Below, in pieces: positions 7,904 to 17,556 of a stretch of DNA of 64,000 bases. Where the stretch lies: positions 62,001-126,000 of the forward strand of contig JBGQBO010000009.1 in NCBI GenBank assembly GCA_041494885.1, written 5' to 3'. Within the stretch, counting starts at the first letter, position 1; each line of letters opens with the position of its first letter. The DNA comes from JAIQFV01 sp041494885. GTDB taxonomy: Bacteria; Acidobacteriota; Terriglobia; JAIQFV01. The translations under genes and the position numbers were made by a program. The notes below the pieces were generated by a model. That model had not been told where the DNA came from. It worked only from the letters and a program-made list of their open reading frames with translations, and did no database searches.

Positions 7904-10297
7904 CTACTCACACCTCAACGCTACCACAGGATCAACCCGGGTGGCGCGTCGGGCTGGAATGTAGCAGGCGAAAAATGCAACGATGGCCAGGAGCAGGGAA
8001 ATGGCGGAGAAAATGAGGGGATCCGTAGCGCTCACGCCAAATAGCAGGCTTCGAATGAACCGCGTCAGTAGAAAGGAAGCCGCTGCCCCGATCAGAATTC
8101 CAATCGTGACAAGGAGCATCCCTTGTCTGATGATCAGGCCAAGGACATTGCCTTGTCCAGCCCCCAGGGCCATGCGGATACCGATTTCATGAGTGCGCTG
8201 GCCGGCCGAGTGCGAAACCACCCCGTAGATTCCCACGCAAGCCAGAATTAGCGCCACCGCCGCGAAGAGTGCCAGCATGATCATGGTCAATCGCTTTTGG
8301 AGAACGGACTCCGACCGGACCTCGGCCAGCGGTTTGACGTTGAAAACGGGCTGGTCCTTGTCGACTGCCAGGATTTGATTTCTCACATCATTCACGAGAT
8401 TCAACGGATTGGTTTGAGTACGAACGACGAGGGTCATCGCCGGCTCGAGCCCCTGGAGATAGGGAACGTAAGCCTGCAGCATGGGTGCCTGATCCAGCCC
8501 TTCGTGCTTCACATCTCCCACCACCCCCACAATCGTCAGCCAGTTGCTGGTGGGCCACCCGATTTGAATTCGTTTGCCCAAAGGATCCTGGTTGGGCCAT
8601 ACACGTCGCGCAAACGCCTCGTTGATGACGGACACGTTCGGAGCTCCGAAATTGTCCCGATCCGTGAAAGGGCGCCCTTTAAGCAGAGGGATCCGCATGG
8701 CCTGGAAATAGTTGGGGCTCGTCACATAATCCTCGGTCATCGGCCCATCGTTGGCCGGCCACGGAGTGGCGCCTTCGATTTGGAAGTCACCATTCGTGTC
8801 CCCACCTCCCAACGGAAGGTTGTTGATGAGGCCGGCCGAGACAACCCCAGGAAGGATTTCAATGCGCTCGAGGACCTGACGGTAAAAACTCGATTGCTTC
8901 TGATCGTCGGTATATTTCGAAACCGGCAAGTTCACCCGAAGGGTCAGTACATTTTCCGGTTCAAAACCGGGCTGCACCCGCATCAGGCGCTGGAAGCTTC
9001 TGATCATCAAACCGGCGCAGACCAGCAAAACCAGGGCCATCGCCACTTCGTTGACCATGAGCAAGCTTCGGGTAGAGCGGTGGCCGGATCCCAGACTTGA
9101 CCCCCGGCTTCCTTCCTTGAGTGAATCGCTCAGGTTGGGCTTTGACGAATGAAGGGCCGGCATCAGTCCAAAGAGAAAACCGGCCAGCAGCGAAAGACCC
9201 AGGGTAAAAACCAGCACAGTTCCATCGAGGCCGACATGATTCAATGTTGGGATTCCCCGGATCTGAAGCGTTGTCAACGAGCGAACTCCCCAGTACGCCA
9301 TCAGGACACCTAGACTTCCGCCGAGGAGGGCCAGCAGGGCACTCTCGGTCAGCCATTGGCGAACCACGCGCCACCGGCTAGCCCCCAAGGCCAATCGAAT
9401 GGATAATTCCTTTTGCCTGGAATTGGCGCGGGCAAGTTGCAGGTTCGCCACGTTGGTGCATGCGATGAGCAAAACAAATCCGACCGTGGCAAATAGAACC
9501 AGCAAAAGACGGCGCACATCGCCCACCAGGACCTCGCGCAAGCGAGCAACGCGGATGTCATGGTCGGTCGAGTATTGCTTTTTCAATTGCGCGGCGATGG
9601 TACCCATGTTCGCCTGGGCCTGTGACATACTCGTGCCCTGCCGGAGACGCGCCAACACGTTGAGAAAGTGAAGACCCCGGTTAGTCTTGGTCACATCAAG
9701 TCCCATCGGTGTGAAAACCTCTGCCGAGGTCAACATGGCAGACATGGGAGGAATCACCCCGATCACGTTGTAGCTTTTCCCGTTAAGGCTAATCGTTTTT
9801 CCTAGAATTGCGTGATCGCTCCCAAACCGACGCCTCCAAAGAGTGGTACTGAGGAGGACGACCTGGTCGTTGCCCGGCTTGTCCTCTTCCGGAAGGAACG
9901 CACGCCCCAGCTCCGGATTGATTCCCACCATCTGGAAGAAATTGGCGGTCACACTGTAACCCGGGAGGCGCTCGGGATCACCAGTTCCGGTCAGATTAAA
10001 ATTGGCCCCCCGGCCTGCGGCCATTTGTTCGAAGACCTGGTTCATGTTCCGCCAGTCCACAAACTCCGGATAGGAGGCCGGCGCCTGCTCGAGTTGAGGT
10101 TGAACATCCCAGACCCACATCAATCGATCCGGATCTCGTAAGGGGAGAGATTGGATGAGCATCGCGTTGACGACACTGAAGATGGCGCAGTTGGCGCCGA
10201 TGCCGAGGGCGAGCGTGAGCACAGCAATAGCTGTGAATCCCGGGCTCTTGAGCAGCACGCGAGTGGCAAAGCGGAGGTCGTGGAGAAGAGTTTCCAT
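7904..10297 (-). CDS. ADOP-family MacB/FtsX-like permease
   Basis: A 797-residue permease with the full ADOP plan: start METLLHDLRFATRVLL, first helix about 20-42, a MacB periplasmic domain with FEQMAAGRGANFNLTG, FtsX helices, a second periplasmic half with MRIPLLKGRPFTDRDN, and the terminal RRATRVDPVVALRCE. The gene is complete. It is followed by heptamer element H2 and preceded by H3, and stands apart from the main ADOP run. No ATPase gene is next to it, so the orphan label fits. The transported molecule is unknown. Confidence 0.92.
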   Translation of the reverse strand: METLLHDLRFATRVLLKSPGFTAIAVLTLALGIGANCAIFSVVNAMLIQSLPLRDPDRLMWVWDVQPQLEQAPASYPEFVDWRNMNQVFEQMAAGRGANFNLTGTGDPERLPGYSVTANFFQMVGINPELGRAFLPEEDKPGNDQVVLLSTTLWRRRFGSDHAILGKTISLNGKSYNVIGVIPPMSAMLTSAEVFTPMGLDVTKTNRGLHFLNVLARLRQGTSMSQAQANMGTIAAQLKKQYSTDHDIRVARLREVLVGDVRRLLLVLFATVGFVLLIACTNVANLQLARANSRQKELSIRLALGASRWRVVRQWLTESALLALLGGSLGVLMAYWGVRSLTTLQIRGIPTLNHVGLDGTVLVFTLGLSLLAGFLFGLMPALHSSKPNLSDSLKEGSRGSSLGSGHRSTRSLLMVNEVAMALVLLVCAGLMIRSFQRLMRVQPGFEPENVLTLRVNLPVSKYTDDQKQSSFYRQVLERIEILPGVVSAGLINNLPLGGGDTNGDFQIEGATPWPANDGPMTEDYVTSPNYFQAMRIPLLKGRPFTDRDNFGAPNVSVINEAFARRVWPNQDPLGKRIQIGWPTSNWLTIVGVVGDVKHEGLDQAPMLQAYVPYLQGLEPAMTLVVRTQTNPLNLVNDVRNQILAVDKDQPVFNVKPLAEVRSESVLQKRLTMIMLALFAAVALILACVGIYGVVSHSAGQRTHEIGIRMALGAGQGNVLGLIIRQGMLLVTIGILIGAAASFLLTRFIRSLLFGVSATDPLIFSAISLLLAIVAFFACYIPARRATRVDPVVALRCE

Positions 10298-10309
10298 AAT
10301 ACCTTTTAA

Positions 10310-10455
10310 GGTATCAGGTGCCGGGTGTCAGGAAGATGACAAGAAGCTGAGTCTGATTCTCTGACTTCTGACCTCTGGCTTCCGACTTCGGTATCAGCTT
10401 CCCAAGGATTTCCAGAATTCCACACCCTGACACCCGATACCTGGCACCCGGCACC
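10310..10455. repeat. Heptamer-armed inverted element H3
   Basis: The left arm 10310-10330 has GGTATCA, GGTGCCG and GGTGTCA. The right arm 10428-10455 has TGACACC, CGATACC, TGGCACC and CGGCACC. The core contains tandem TCTGACT-like heptamers near 10359-10388, the complement of the central words of H1. The element fills the gap between the HEAT-repeat gene stop at 10462 and the ADOP start at 10297. Confidence 0.82.
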
Positions 10456-10461
10456 TCCTAA

Positions 10462-11565
10462 CTAATGCAACAAAACTTCCTCAAAAAACGCCAGTGCCCG
10501 CGGATCCTTCGACTGGCCCAGCCAGAAAATGGCCTGTTTGCGGACGGCCGGATTGCGATTCGTCCGGGCGACTTCAATCAGCTTGGTAACACCCTCATCC
10601 TTGGGAAGCTGAGTCAGGGCAAAGACCGCATGGCGTTTCACATCGGTTTCAGGGTCTTTCTCAATCGCCTCGGTGATGGCGTCGACGGCCTTCCGGCCGG
10701 CCTTCTGCGCCAGCCAAAACAACGCCTGACCGCGGACATGAGAGCTGGCATCCTGGTGCGCCACCTCGATCATGGTGTCTACGGCTTGAGGCTCCTTGCT
10801 GATGGACAACGCAAACACGGCGTGCTCCCTGACCTTCTCACTGGGATCGTCACGGACAATGCGTCGAAGCACATCGTAGCCAGACTTTGCTCGGGCGCTC
10901 CCCAGCCAAAACACGGCGTCTCTTCGAAGTGCCTCCGGCTGATTGGGTGCGACAAATTCGCCGAGTGCCTTATTTGCCGCCTCCCCGGCGTGGAGTGCGA
11001 TGGCGGCAACCGCTGAATTCCGAAGATGCTTTGATTGCTCCTCTTCCTTGGAGGGCTGGGTTGTTGCAAAAGAGGAGAGCCACGCAACGCTTTCAGTAGA
11101 CGAAACATCCGTCAACCAGTAAACAGGCAATCCGCCGGCATCCAGCTCACACTCCTGCGAGAAAACTCGAATCCTTTGAATGTTCTTGTCCTTTAGACGA
11201 AACAGAACGAGTAAAAGTTCCGGTGATTCCAGCCTAATGCTTTTGGTAGGGTCTGTCTGCATATTGACGTTCCCCTGGTGGTCCTCAAGCTGACACCGGC
11301 CACACGCCCCTGAGGAGCGGAATTCCGAGCTGGACTCATAACAACACTTCATCCCGCCGCCTGCAATCATGGGGACAGTGTAACCCGCCCATGCTGGTTC
11401 AGCCTGCCGGCTGAGGAGCGCTCGAAATTCGCGTTCCAATCCGGCCTTGGCGGAAAGATTTTCCACGCGGGCACTCGTGAAGCGAGGGACCTGGGCCAGG
11501 GAGGCCGATGCCACTATCAGGGAGATTGCGCTCACCCAAAAAGAGCAGATTCTCAGTTTCCTCAA
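10462..11565 (-). CDS. Secreted HEAT-repeat protein
   Basis: I place the start at a TTG (11565-11563), six bases after a perfect AAGGAGGT box; the longer ATG frame has no such site. The resulting protein (about 367 residues) begins with a signal peptide ending near VASASLAQ. Residues about 25-170 hold a cysteine-rich stretch (MKCCYESSSEF, then ACGRC) that I do not recognise. From about 190 to the end there are roughly five HEAT-like repeats with the recurring words AVFWLG, ALFWLA and AVFALS. Such repeats bind proteins. It is the last gene after sigma factor, anti-sigma factor and a second HEAT protein, so it may belong to the same envelope response. Partner unknown. Confidence 0.82.
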   Translation of the reverse strand: MRKLRICSFWVSAISLIVASASLAQVPRFTSARVENLSAKAGLEREFRALLSRQAEPAWAGYTVPMIAGGGMKCCYESSSEFRSSGACGRCQLEDHQGNVNMQTDPTKSIRLESPELLLVLFRLKDKNIQRIRVFSQECELDAGGLPVYWLTDVSSTESVAWLSSFATTQPSKEEEQSKHLRNSAVAAIALHAGEAANKALGEFVAPNQPEALRRDAVFWLGSARAKSGYDVLRRIVRDDPSEKVREHAVFALSISKEPQAVDTMIEVAHQDASSHVRGQALFWLAQKAGRKAVDAITEAIEKDPETDVKRHAVFALTQLPKDEGVTKLIEVARTNRNPAVRKQAIFWLGQSKDPRALAFFEEVLLH

Positions 11566-11650
11566 CTTACACCTCCTTGGCGCAAGAAGAAAATAGATTA
11601 ACTTCCTGAATGCAGGGCGACCCACCATGGCGGATGGCCCTGCCTGCGGT

Positions 11651-13066
11651 TCACTTGTTTATAATCTCCATCAAATAATCTGTAGCCTCTTTCGAGCCCA
11701 TGATCGAAAGCTGCTGGACGATTTGTTTCTTCATGGCCGGATCCGTCTCCTTACGGGCCAGTTCGACCAGGGCTTTTGCGTTGCCTTGCACGAACAATCC
11801 CTGGATCACTGCTTTTCGTACTTCAGGATCCTTATCGCTCGTGTAGATCACCACTAATGCGTCACCGGTCTTCTTGCCACCCATAAGACCCAGGCTATGG
11901 ATGGCGGCCCGGCGGAGTTTTGGGTCTTTCTCATTGCGAGCCACTTCGATCAGCTTGTCGGAACTTCCTCCGACAAACATGGAGTGCAGGATCTGCTCTT
12001 TGATCTCTGCTGAAAGCTCGGCCTGAAAGATCTCCCACAATTCAGACTGGCCCCCCATCACGCCCAGTTGGCGTATGGCTTCGAGGCGCAGTTCCGGGTT
12101 CTTCTCGCCCTTGGCTGCCTCTAATAGAAACACGCGTTCCCCCGAGGTCATGAAGCTGCGGAGGATCGTTTTCTTTAGAGCGACATCTGAACTGGAGGCA
12201 TAGATATCCGCCAGGAGCTTGTGGCTCTCTTTTCCGCCGAACAATCCGAGGTACTGAACGGCTTTTCGCTGCAAATCGGGATTGGACTGCCCACGGGCAA
12301 TCTGTCCGATGACCTCCCGTGCCTTGGGGGAACCGCTCTGGCTCAGCACGAAGAGGGCGCGCTCCTTGATCTTGGGCGGCTGGTTGCCGGTGAGAATCTT
12401 CTCCAGAAGCGGGATGGCCTGGTCCGGGTCGCTGTTCAACAGTCCGTTGATGGCCATCAGCTTGAGATCTTCATCGCCCTCATTTCCAGGGGAGACAGGC
12501 CGGCCCGCCTGTGATTGGATTTCCACTTCCAGCGCCTTGGCATCGTTAATCCAGCGGCTTTGGGGAAAAGACTTGTTCAACTCGGCGAGGCCAGCCAGGG
12601 CTTCCGTTCTTTGGCCCAGCTTATTCTGGGCATAGGCCTTCCAGTACAACGCACCATCATTTCGTCGGGCATGAAGTTCAACCACTTGACCGAAGATCTC
12701 AACCGCTCGGTCCCAGTGGCCCTGGTCCAAAGTTCGTGTTCCGCGGTCATAGAGGGCTTCCTCCTGGTCTCGAGTGCGGGTGATTTCCTTCTTCGCCTCT
12801 TTTTGCACCTCCTTTTCCTCTTCAGTCCGCTTACTTTTCTTCTGTTCCTTAATATCTTGTTCGTCACCATATACGTCCCGGTCGATGGCGGAGGTATCAA
12901 CCGGCTCTACCGTCAACTGTTCACCGCTCCGGACCTCCGCGGATGCAGACGGAATCGCCCGATGCACGATCGGTTTAGAATTTCCCGGTATTCCCTGTGA
13001 GGCCATGAGTGCTGAAGCGGCCAGTAAGGTGATGATGCTTATTACGATCCCATTGACTTTTTTCAT
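11651..13066 (-). CDS. Exported TPR/HEAT-repeat protein
   Basis: A 471-residue protein with a signal peptide (MKKVNGIVISIITLLAASALMA), a highly charged segment at about 70-105 likely to form a coiled coil, a TPR/YbgF-like stretch at about 108-190 (DQGHWDRAVEIFGQVVEL), and HEAT-type repeats from about 205 to the C-terminus, each with a word like AVQYLGLFGG or AIRQLGVMGG. It is probably a periplasmic scaffold or sensor protein. Its start lies 13 bases after the anti-sigma stop, so it is almost certainly cotranscribed with the sigma/anti-sigma pair. No enzymatic motif is seen. Confidence 0.85.
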   Translation of the reverse strand: MKKVNGIVISIITLLAASALMASQGIPGNSKPIVHRAIPSASAEVRSGEQLTVEPVDTSAIDRDVYGDEQDIKEQKKSKRTEEEKEVQKEAKKEITRTRDQEEALYDRGTRTLDQGHWDRAVEIFGQVVELHARRNDGALYWKAYAQNKLGQRTEALAGLAELNKSFPQSRWINDAKALEVEIQSQAGRPVSPGNEGDEDLKLMAINGLLNSDPDQAIPLLEKILTGNQPPKIKERALFVLSQSGSPKAREVIGQIARGQSNPDLQRKAVQYLGLFGGKESHKLLADIYASSSDVALKKTILRSFMTSGERVFLLEAAKGEKNPELRLEAIRQLGVMGGQSELWEIFQAELSAEIKEQILHSMFVGGSSDKLIEVARNEKDPKLRRAAIHSLGLMGGKKTGDALVVIYTSDKDPEVRKAVIQGLFVQGNAKALVELARKETDPAMKKQIVQQLSIMGSKEATDYLMEIINK

Positions 13067-13079
13067 GTGGGCCCCCGTG

Positions 13080-13835
13080 TTAAATTTTTCCCGTGAACGA
13101 TCCCGGCACGCCTTCTCGCTCCCGTTCGTGCACGGTCGAATCGGTCACTCGTACTTTAAAAAGAATTCCCTGGTTTTCGATCCGTTGCCGGACTTCCTCG
13201 AGGTCCGCCGCCGACAACTCTGAAGGACCGCGAGCGATTTCCAGCAGGACTCGTTCCAGATCATCCAGGACGTTGGCAATGCCCGCCTCTCCCGCGCGTG
13301 TTGCCGCCTGGCGGTAGATCCGGTTGGCGGCGACCAGATCTTCAGCCCGCTGCTGTTCGGCAGAGATATTCACCGGCCCATCCGGTGCGGTATTCACCAA
13401 TTCCAGCAGCACCCTTTGAGAACGGTCCAGATGCTCCCCGACCGCGAGGAGCAGTATTCGATCCTGCGCCCGCACCGAGATCGCCAGAGGCGGATTCACT
13501 TCCGGTCTCGGCCAGTATCGACCGGCGAGGAATGCGACGACAATAAGTGCAGCGAGTGTTGCGAGAGCAGCCAATCGTCGCGGCTGAAAGAGCGTCATCC
13601 AATCAAAACGTGGAGGCTTTGCCAACCGGGGGCGAAGGCGTATCCATGCCTCCGCCCCGTAACTCGCTGGCCGCTCCGGAAGCGGCGACGATTCCACGGC
13701 CTCCAGGGTGGCCCGCAGATCCTCGTCATGGCGACGGCATTCATCGCAGAGGGCCAGGTGTGCCTCAACGCTCGCGGTCTCGGCGAGGTCGCGATAGTAG
13801 TAAAGGATGAGTTGTTCTTCCGTTAAATGTTTCAT
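13080..13835 (-). CDS. Membrane anti-sigma factor with zinc-binding motif
   Basis: A 251-residue single-pass protein. The N-terminus carries the ZAS/zf-HC2 motif, His26-x3-Cys30-x2-Cys33 in HLALCDECRRH, which in this family grips the cognate ECF sigma factor. A membrane helix follows near residue 95-115 (LAALATLAALIVVAFLAG), then a mainly helical periplasmic part of about 130 residues. The start codon overlaps the sigma-factor stop by four bases, the usual translationally coupled arrangement. It should hold the upstream sigma factor inactive until an envelope signal is received. Confidence 0.9.
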   Translation of the reverse strand: MKHLTEEQLILYYYRDLAETASVEAHLALCDECRRHDEDLRATLEAVESSPLPERPASYGAEAWIRLRPRLAKPPRFDWMTLFQPRRLAALATLAALIVVAFLAGRYWPRPEVNPPLAISVRAQDRILLLAVGEHLDRSQRVLLELVNTAPDGPVNISAEQQRAEDLVAANRIYRQAATRAGEAGIANVLDDLERVLLEIARGPSELSAADLEEVRQRIENQGILFKVRVTDSTVHEREREGVPGSFTGKI

Positions 13836-14434
13836 GGAGTCAAATGCACCACCGGCTGTAATTCGCGCCGCAGCTTTTGTACGGCGCGGAAGATGTTGTT
13901 CTTGATCGCACCCGGGCGCAGCCCCAGTACCAGGCCGATTTCCTCAATGCTCATGCCCTCAAAGTGCCTCAGCGAAAAGGCCGCCCTTTCCTTGGGGCCC
14001 AGCGTGGCAAGCACGGAGTCGACTCTCTTCTTTATTTCAGCGCCCAAGACGACTCGATCGGGTGTGGGGGCTTCGTCCTTCAATTGGAGCATCACTTCTT
14101 CCTGGGGGAGAGGATCCGACGAGTGGTCGTCGTGCCGCCGTCGTTTTCGGATGAGATCCAGTGAACAATTTACCGCGATACGATAAAGCCAGGTGCCGAA
14201 GTTGGATCGCGATTCAAACCGCTTAAGCTGTCGGTAGGCCCGAAGAAAAGTTTCCTGAACCACGTCCTCGGCGTCCTGTTCATTGACCGTCATGCGATAC
14301 GCCAGGCGGAAGATACTGCGGCTGTGCCGTTCGACGAGCATGCGGTAGGCATCCTCATCGCCGGCCAACACCTGAGCAACGACAGCAGCATCATTCCCTT
14401 CCATCCGATTCATTAGACTAGGGTCGATGGGCAT
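13832..14434 (-). CDS. ECF-subfamily RNA polymerase sigma factor (SigE/RpoE-like)
   Basis: A 200-residue sigma-70 family protein with only regions 2 and 4. Region 2 is seen in NEQDAEDVVQETFLRAYRQL and FGTWLYRIAVN. Region 4, with its helix-turn-helix, is in LGPKERAAFSLRHFEGMS and the following EEIGLVLGLRPGAIKNNIF. It recruits RNA polymerase to its regulon when released by the anti-sigma factor encoded next. The N-terminus has three possible methionines (residues 1, 8, 11) without a clear ribosome site; I keep the longest. It is probably the first gene of a four-gene operon that includes two exported HEAT-repeat proteins. Confidence 0.93.
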   Translation of the reverse strand: MPIDPSLMNRMEGNDAAVVAQVLAGDEDAYRMLVERHSRSIFRLAYRMTVNEQDAEDVVQETFLRAYRQLKRFESRSNFGTWLYRIAVNCSLDLIRKRRRHDDHSSDPLPQEEVMLQLKDEAPTPDRVVLGAEIKKRVDSVLATLGPKERAAFSLRHFEGMSIEEIGLVLGLRPGAIKNNIFRAVQKLRRELQPVVHLTP

Positions 14435-14819
14435 TGGTTAGGAGAGAAACTGGAAATGTTTATAGGTCAACGAAGCTTTGGGGACAACCGCATCAGGGTA
14501 CTGATAAGTGTGGTACCGCTGCCAAACGTATCTCAGCCGACGATGGCGATTCCCAAAGCCTTGGTGGTCACGCCGCGTGCTCTATGACTGGCGGGGGCTC
14601 TTCCCCGATTTCACACAGGGCCATCGATCCCACGCTCCCCGCAACCAAATGCCATGCACCACACAGTCCGTGGCAGGGCTAGCCGAGCTGGAGGATGGAG
14701 ACAGCCCCTTTTGTCCAGCGCTAATCCTAATCCGTTTTTTTTGCGGTGTCTGCAAGGGTGACCTACCCTGACATACCCCGATATTACAGTTGGCTATTGG
14801 AAATAAGGGAGGCCACACT
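14435..14819. other. Divergent intergenic region with no gene seen
   Basis: About 385 bases between the sigma-factor operon and the AAA ATPase gene. It should carry both promoters, possibly with autoregulation by the ECF factor. I could not pick a reliable promoter or any coding frame, and no heptamer array is present. Confidence 0.5.
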
Positions 14820-16175
14820 ATGATTAACTCCATTGAATTTAGATTGGCTCCGGCAGTTCTGGGAATGAAGGCATTTATTGAGCCGTTTCATCCCTGGATG
14901 GAGAACGTGCTGGGTTGTTCAATTTCTAATTCTGTGACCTTTGAAGTAGCAAATATTTTTGGCCAAATGGCGACTGAGGATCTTTTGAAGGGAGTCGCAT
15001 TAGACAGGCAATGCCTTTTGGCAGTCGATGCAGTACGGCCTGCTATTGTCCGATGGGAACATCCTCCAGGGATTAGCCCAAGGATTGGACTCACTCTTTC
15101 TCGTAATCAAGACTCTCCGATTACCTCAAAGGAGTTGGCATGGAGCCCCCATTGGATGGAAGCCCCGGTTGCCATGTGGCTGCAGGGCCTTGTAAACCCC
15201 CTAATCGCGGTCTCAATTCCCTATGTCTCGTTTACTAATGGTCTACAGCCCAAATGGAACGACTGGATGTTGGTCAATCGCTCTGAAATCGCTCCCGCTT
15301 TGAATATGCTGCGCGGTCTGCTCGCGAACTGCCCCAAACGAATCAGTGTGTTTGGGGGCAATGACATTCCCCTGCCTTCGGGCGCTTGCGATTGGGATTC
15401 AATCGTCCTGGACGCTCGGGTTTCAAAAATGGTGAGAGACGACTTTGAGTTCTTCTTCCACCGCGAAGCGTGGTTCAAGCGGGTTCGCATTCCGTTCAGG
15501 CGTGGATACTTGTTCTATGGTCCGCCGGGCAATGGAAAGACCAGCGCGATTAAAGTGATGGCATCGCATCCGGGCATTTCTGCGTTTACCCTAGACTTTT
15601 CCAATGAAGAGGTTCACAACGGCGCGCTGACAGAGCTGTTCAATGCCGCTTGCCATGCGGCTCCTGCTCTGGTTATTTTTGAAGACCTCGATCGACTTTA
15701 TGGCAAACCGCCTGAGGAGCAGACATGGACCCGAATTACGCTGCAACATCTGCTCAACTGCCTGGATGGGCTCGGAAGTCAGGACGGGACGATCGTTGTG
15801 GCCACTGCGAACGATCCTGCGGGATTGGATCCGTCGATTCTTCGTCGCCCTGGACGCTTCGACCGGATCGTACCTTTCCGTCCTCCATCCGCCGAATTGC
15901 GCGGTGAGTACTTGCGACGCCTGACGGGGGCAGCGTTGGGCGACGAAGCCTTGGCGTCAGTCGCCGATGAGGCAACGGGATTGTCCTACGCGCAGATTCG
16001 TGAGATCTATGTTATGGCGGGTCAGTGCGCCTACCAGCGCAGTGATGAACAAATCCGGGTCGATGACCTACTGGAAGGAGTGCGGCTAATCAAATGTGCA
16101 AACACCGGCATCCCCAGCCGATTCGGGGCTGGAACCGTAGGATTCGGTGCTGCCGCGAGCGAGACGCAGCCATAA
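14820..16175 (+). CDS. BCS1-like AAA+ ATPase
   Basis: About 451 residues. The N-terminal ~180 residues are unfamiliar and probably a substrate or regulatory domain. The C-terminal AAA module has Walker A GPPGNGKTS near residue 233, Walker B ALVIFEDLDRL near 281, sensor 1 in VVATANDP and the arginine-finger region RRPGRFDRI, all most like the BCS1/FtsH branch. The start at 14820 follows GGGAGG seven bases upstream; a longer frame from 14790 would place that box inside the gene. No transmembrane segment is visible. It heads a plus-strand series with a WYL regulator, a nuclease-fold protein and a toxin-antitoxin pair, which hints at defence, but the role is not known. Confidence 0.85.
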   Translation: MINSIEFRLAPAVLGMKAFIEPFHPWMENVLGCSISNSVTFEVANIFGQMATEDLLKGVALDRQCLLAVDAVRPAIVRWEHPPGISPRIGLTLSRNQDSPITSKELAWSPHWMEAPVAMWLQGLVNPLIAVSIPYVSFTNGLQPKWNDWMLVNRSEIAPALNMLRGLLANCPKRISVFGGNDIPLPSGACDWDSIVLDARVSKMVRDDFEFFFHREAWFKRVRIPFRRGYLFYGPPGNGKTSAIKVMASHPGISAFTLDFSNEEVHNGALTELFNAACHAAPALVIFEDLDRLYGKPPEEQTWTRITLQHLLNCLDGLGSQDGTIVVATANDPAGLDPSILRRPGRFDRIVPFRPPSAELRGEYLRRLTGAALGDEALASVADEATGLSYAQIREIYVMAGQCAYQRSDEQIRVDDLLEGVRLIKCANTGIPSRFGAGTVGFGAAASETQP

Positions 16176-16192
16176 GCGTTTTGCAACTTGTA

Positions 16193-16214
16193 GGGGCGCA
16201 CAGACGTGCGCCCC
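16193..16214. terminator. Strong hairpin after the AAA ATPase gene
   Basis: A perfect nine-base stem, GGGGCGCAC paired with GTGCGCCCC around a four-base loop, 18 bases after the stop codon. There is no run of T after it, so it may be a REP-like hairpin or an mRNA 3' stabiliser rather than a classic intrinsic terminator. Confidence 0.6.
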
Positions 16215-16434
16215 AGGGATGAATGATATTCGAAAACTCGTGGAGTGGATCGCTCACTCGCGGCTACCAAAGCTCGTGAATAGCAATTTTCATTGAACGA
16301 CAACTGTCCCTGTATCTTGAAATGGTTCACAAATGGACGCTCGAAAATCCGCCCTTAAACTTCATGCGTGATGTGGTATCTTAGCCAGAGATTAGGACCC
16401 TCTTCAGCCTGGATACTAACGGAGGTTTTCCACG

Positions 16435-17436
16435 ATGGCTCGTGGTGACCAGCTTGAACGTCAATGGACGCTTGTACATTTGCTCTCAGGCCGCCTCGGA
16501 CGAACGCTGGCGCAGCTTCAGGCGGAGCTGGGGGTCACGAAGAGAACCGTGCAGCGCGATATTGCAATCCTCGAACGGACGGGATTCCCGGTCGTCTCGG
16601 AGGCAAGAAACGGAACAGTCTTCTGGCACTTCATAGAAGGGTTTCGCGTCGAGGCGTCGGTATCTCTAACTTTGACGGAGCAAATGGCGCTCTATTTCAG
16701 TCGAGGGTTATTGAAGCCGTTGCAAGGGACACCCCTCTACGAATCGCTGGAATCGGCGCTACAAAAAATAGGGTCCACTCTCCCGCCACAGGGACTACAC
16801 TTTCTGCGTGGCCTTGACCAGGCCATCTCTGTGGGAACATTTGGACTTAAGGACTACAGCCGATCAAAGGAGATCATCGCTCAACTCACGCGCGCGATAT
16901 CCCACAAGTACACGGTACGTATCGAGCACCGTGTTCCAGCATACGATGAGGGGATCGAAAGGGAAGTCGACCCCTACCGGTTTCATTATGAGAACAACGG
17001 GCTCTATTTGGTGGCGCACGACCATCGCAGCGGTGAGCCCCGTCTGTTTGCGGTCGAACGAATCTCGTGGGTAAAAACCACCAACCACCGTTTTGAAATC
17101 CCTGCTGATTTCGATTTTGAGACGCTAAAGCAGACCGCTTTCAGCATGGTATGGGGAGAACCACAGGAAGTGAAGATCCGCTTCTCACCGGGTCAGGCAC
17201 CTTACATAAAGGAACGCACTTGGCATCCTAGCCAAAAGATCGAAACGGAAAGGGATGGATCAATTCTCCTGACGTTGAGAGTTGCCGGATTGTGGGAAGT
17301 CAAACGCTGGCTGATCGGATTCGGAGGAGAAGCACGAGTTCTCCATCCGGAGGACTTAGGCAAGGAGATTGAGGAAGAATGCGCCACTCTCCTGAGGAAT
17401 CGTCGGCCATCAGTGCTGAAGGAGGCAAAGGTATAA
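16435..17436 (+). CDS. WYL-domain transcriptional regulator
   Basis: A 333-residue regulator. The N-terminal winged helix-turn-helix (about 15-60, LAQLQAELGVTKRTVQRDI) resembles HTH_11 of the YafY group. The C-terminal WYL ligand-sensing domain centres near residue 190-210 (NNGLYLVAHDHRSGE, then LFAVERI), with LYL in place of the name-giving WYL. A WCX-like extension follows. GGAGG lies eight bases before the ATG. WYL proteins often control defence genes and respond to nucleic-acid ligands. The nuclease-fold gene starts 120 bases downstream on the same strand and is a plausible target. Confidence 0.9.
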   Translation: MARGDQLERQWTLVHLLSGRLGRTLAQLQAELGVTKRTVQRDIAILERTGFPVVSEARNGTVFWHFIEGFRVEASVSLTLTEQMALYFSRGLLKPLQGTPLYESLESALQKIGSTLPPQGLHFLRGLDQAISVGTFGLKDYSRSKEIIAQLTRAISHKYTVRIEHRVPAYDEGIEREVDPYRFHYENNGLYLVAHDHRSGEPRLFAVERISWVKTTNHRFEIPADFDFETLKQTAFSMVWGEPQEVKIRFSPGQAPYIKERTWHPSQKIETERDGSILLTLRVAGLWEVKRWLIGFGGEARVLHPEDLGKEIEEECATLLRNRRPSVLKEAKV

Positions 17437-17556
17437 CATCAGTTCGAAATTCTGCTTTGAACGACGCGCCGCCTTTGCCCAGAAATAGCTGTTGAAAATC
17501 TCCCACCGGGCATCGACCCGTCACAGGTGGAGCGACTAAACTTACGGAGGCCAAAT

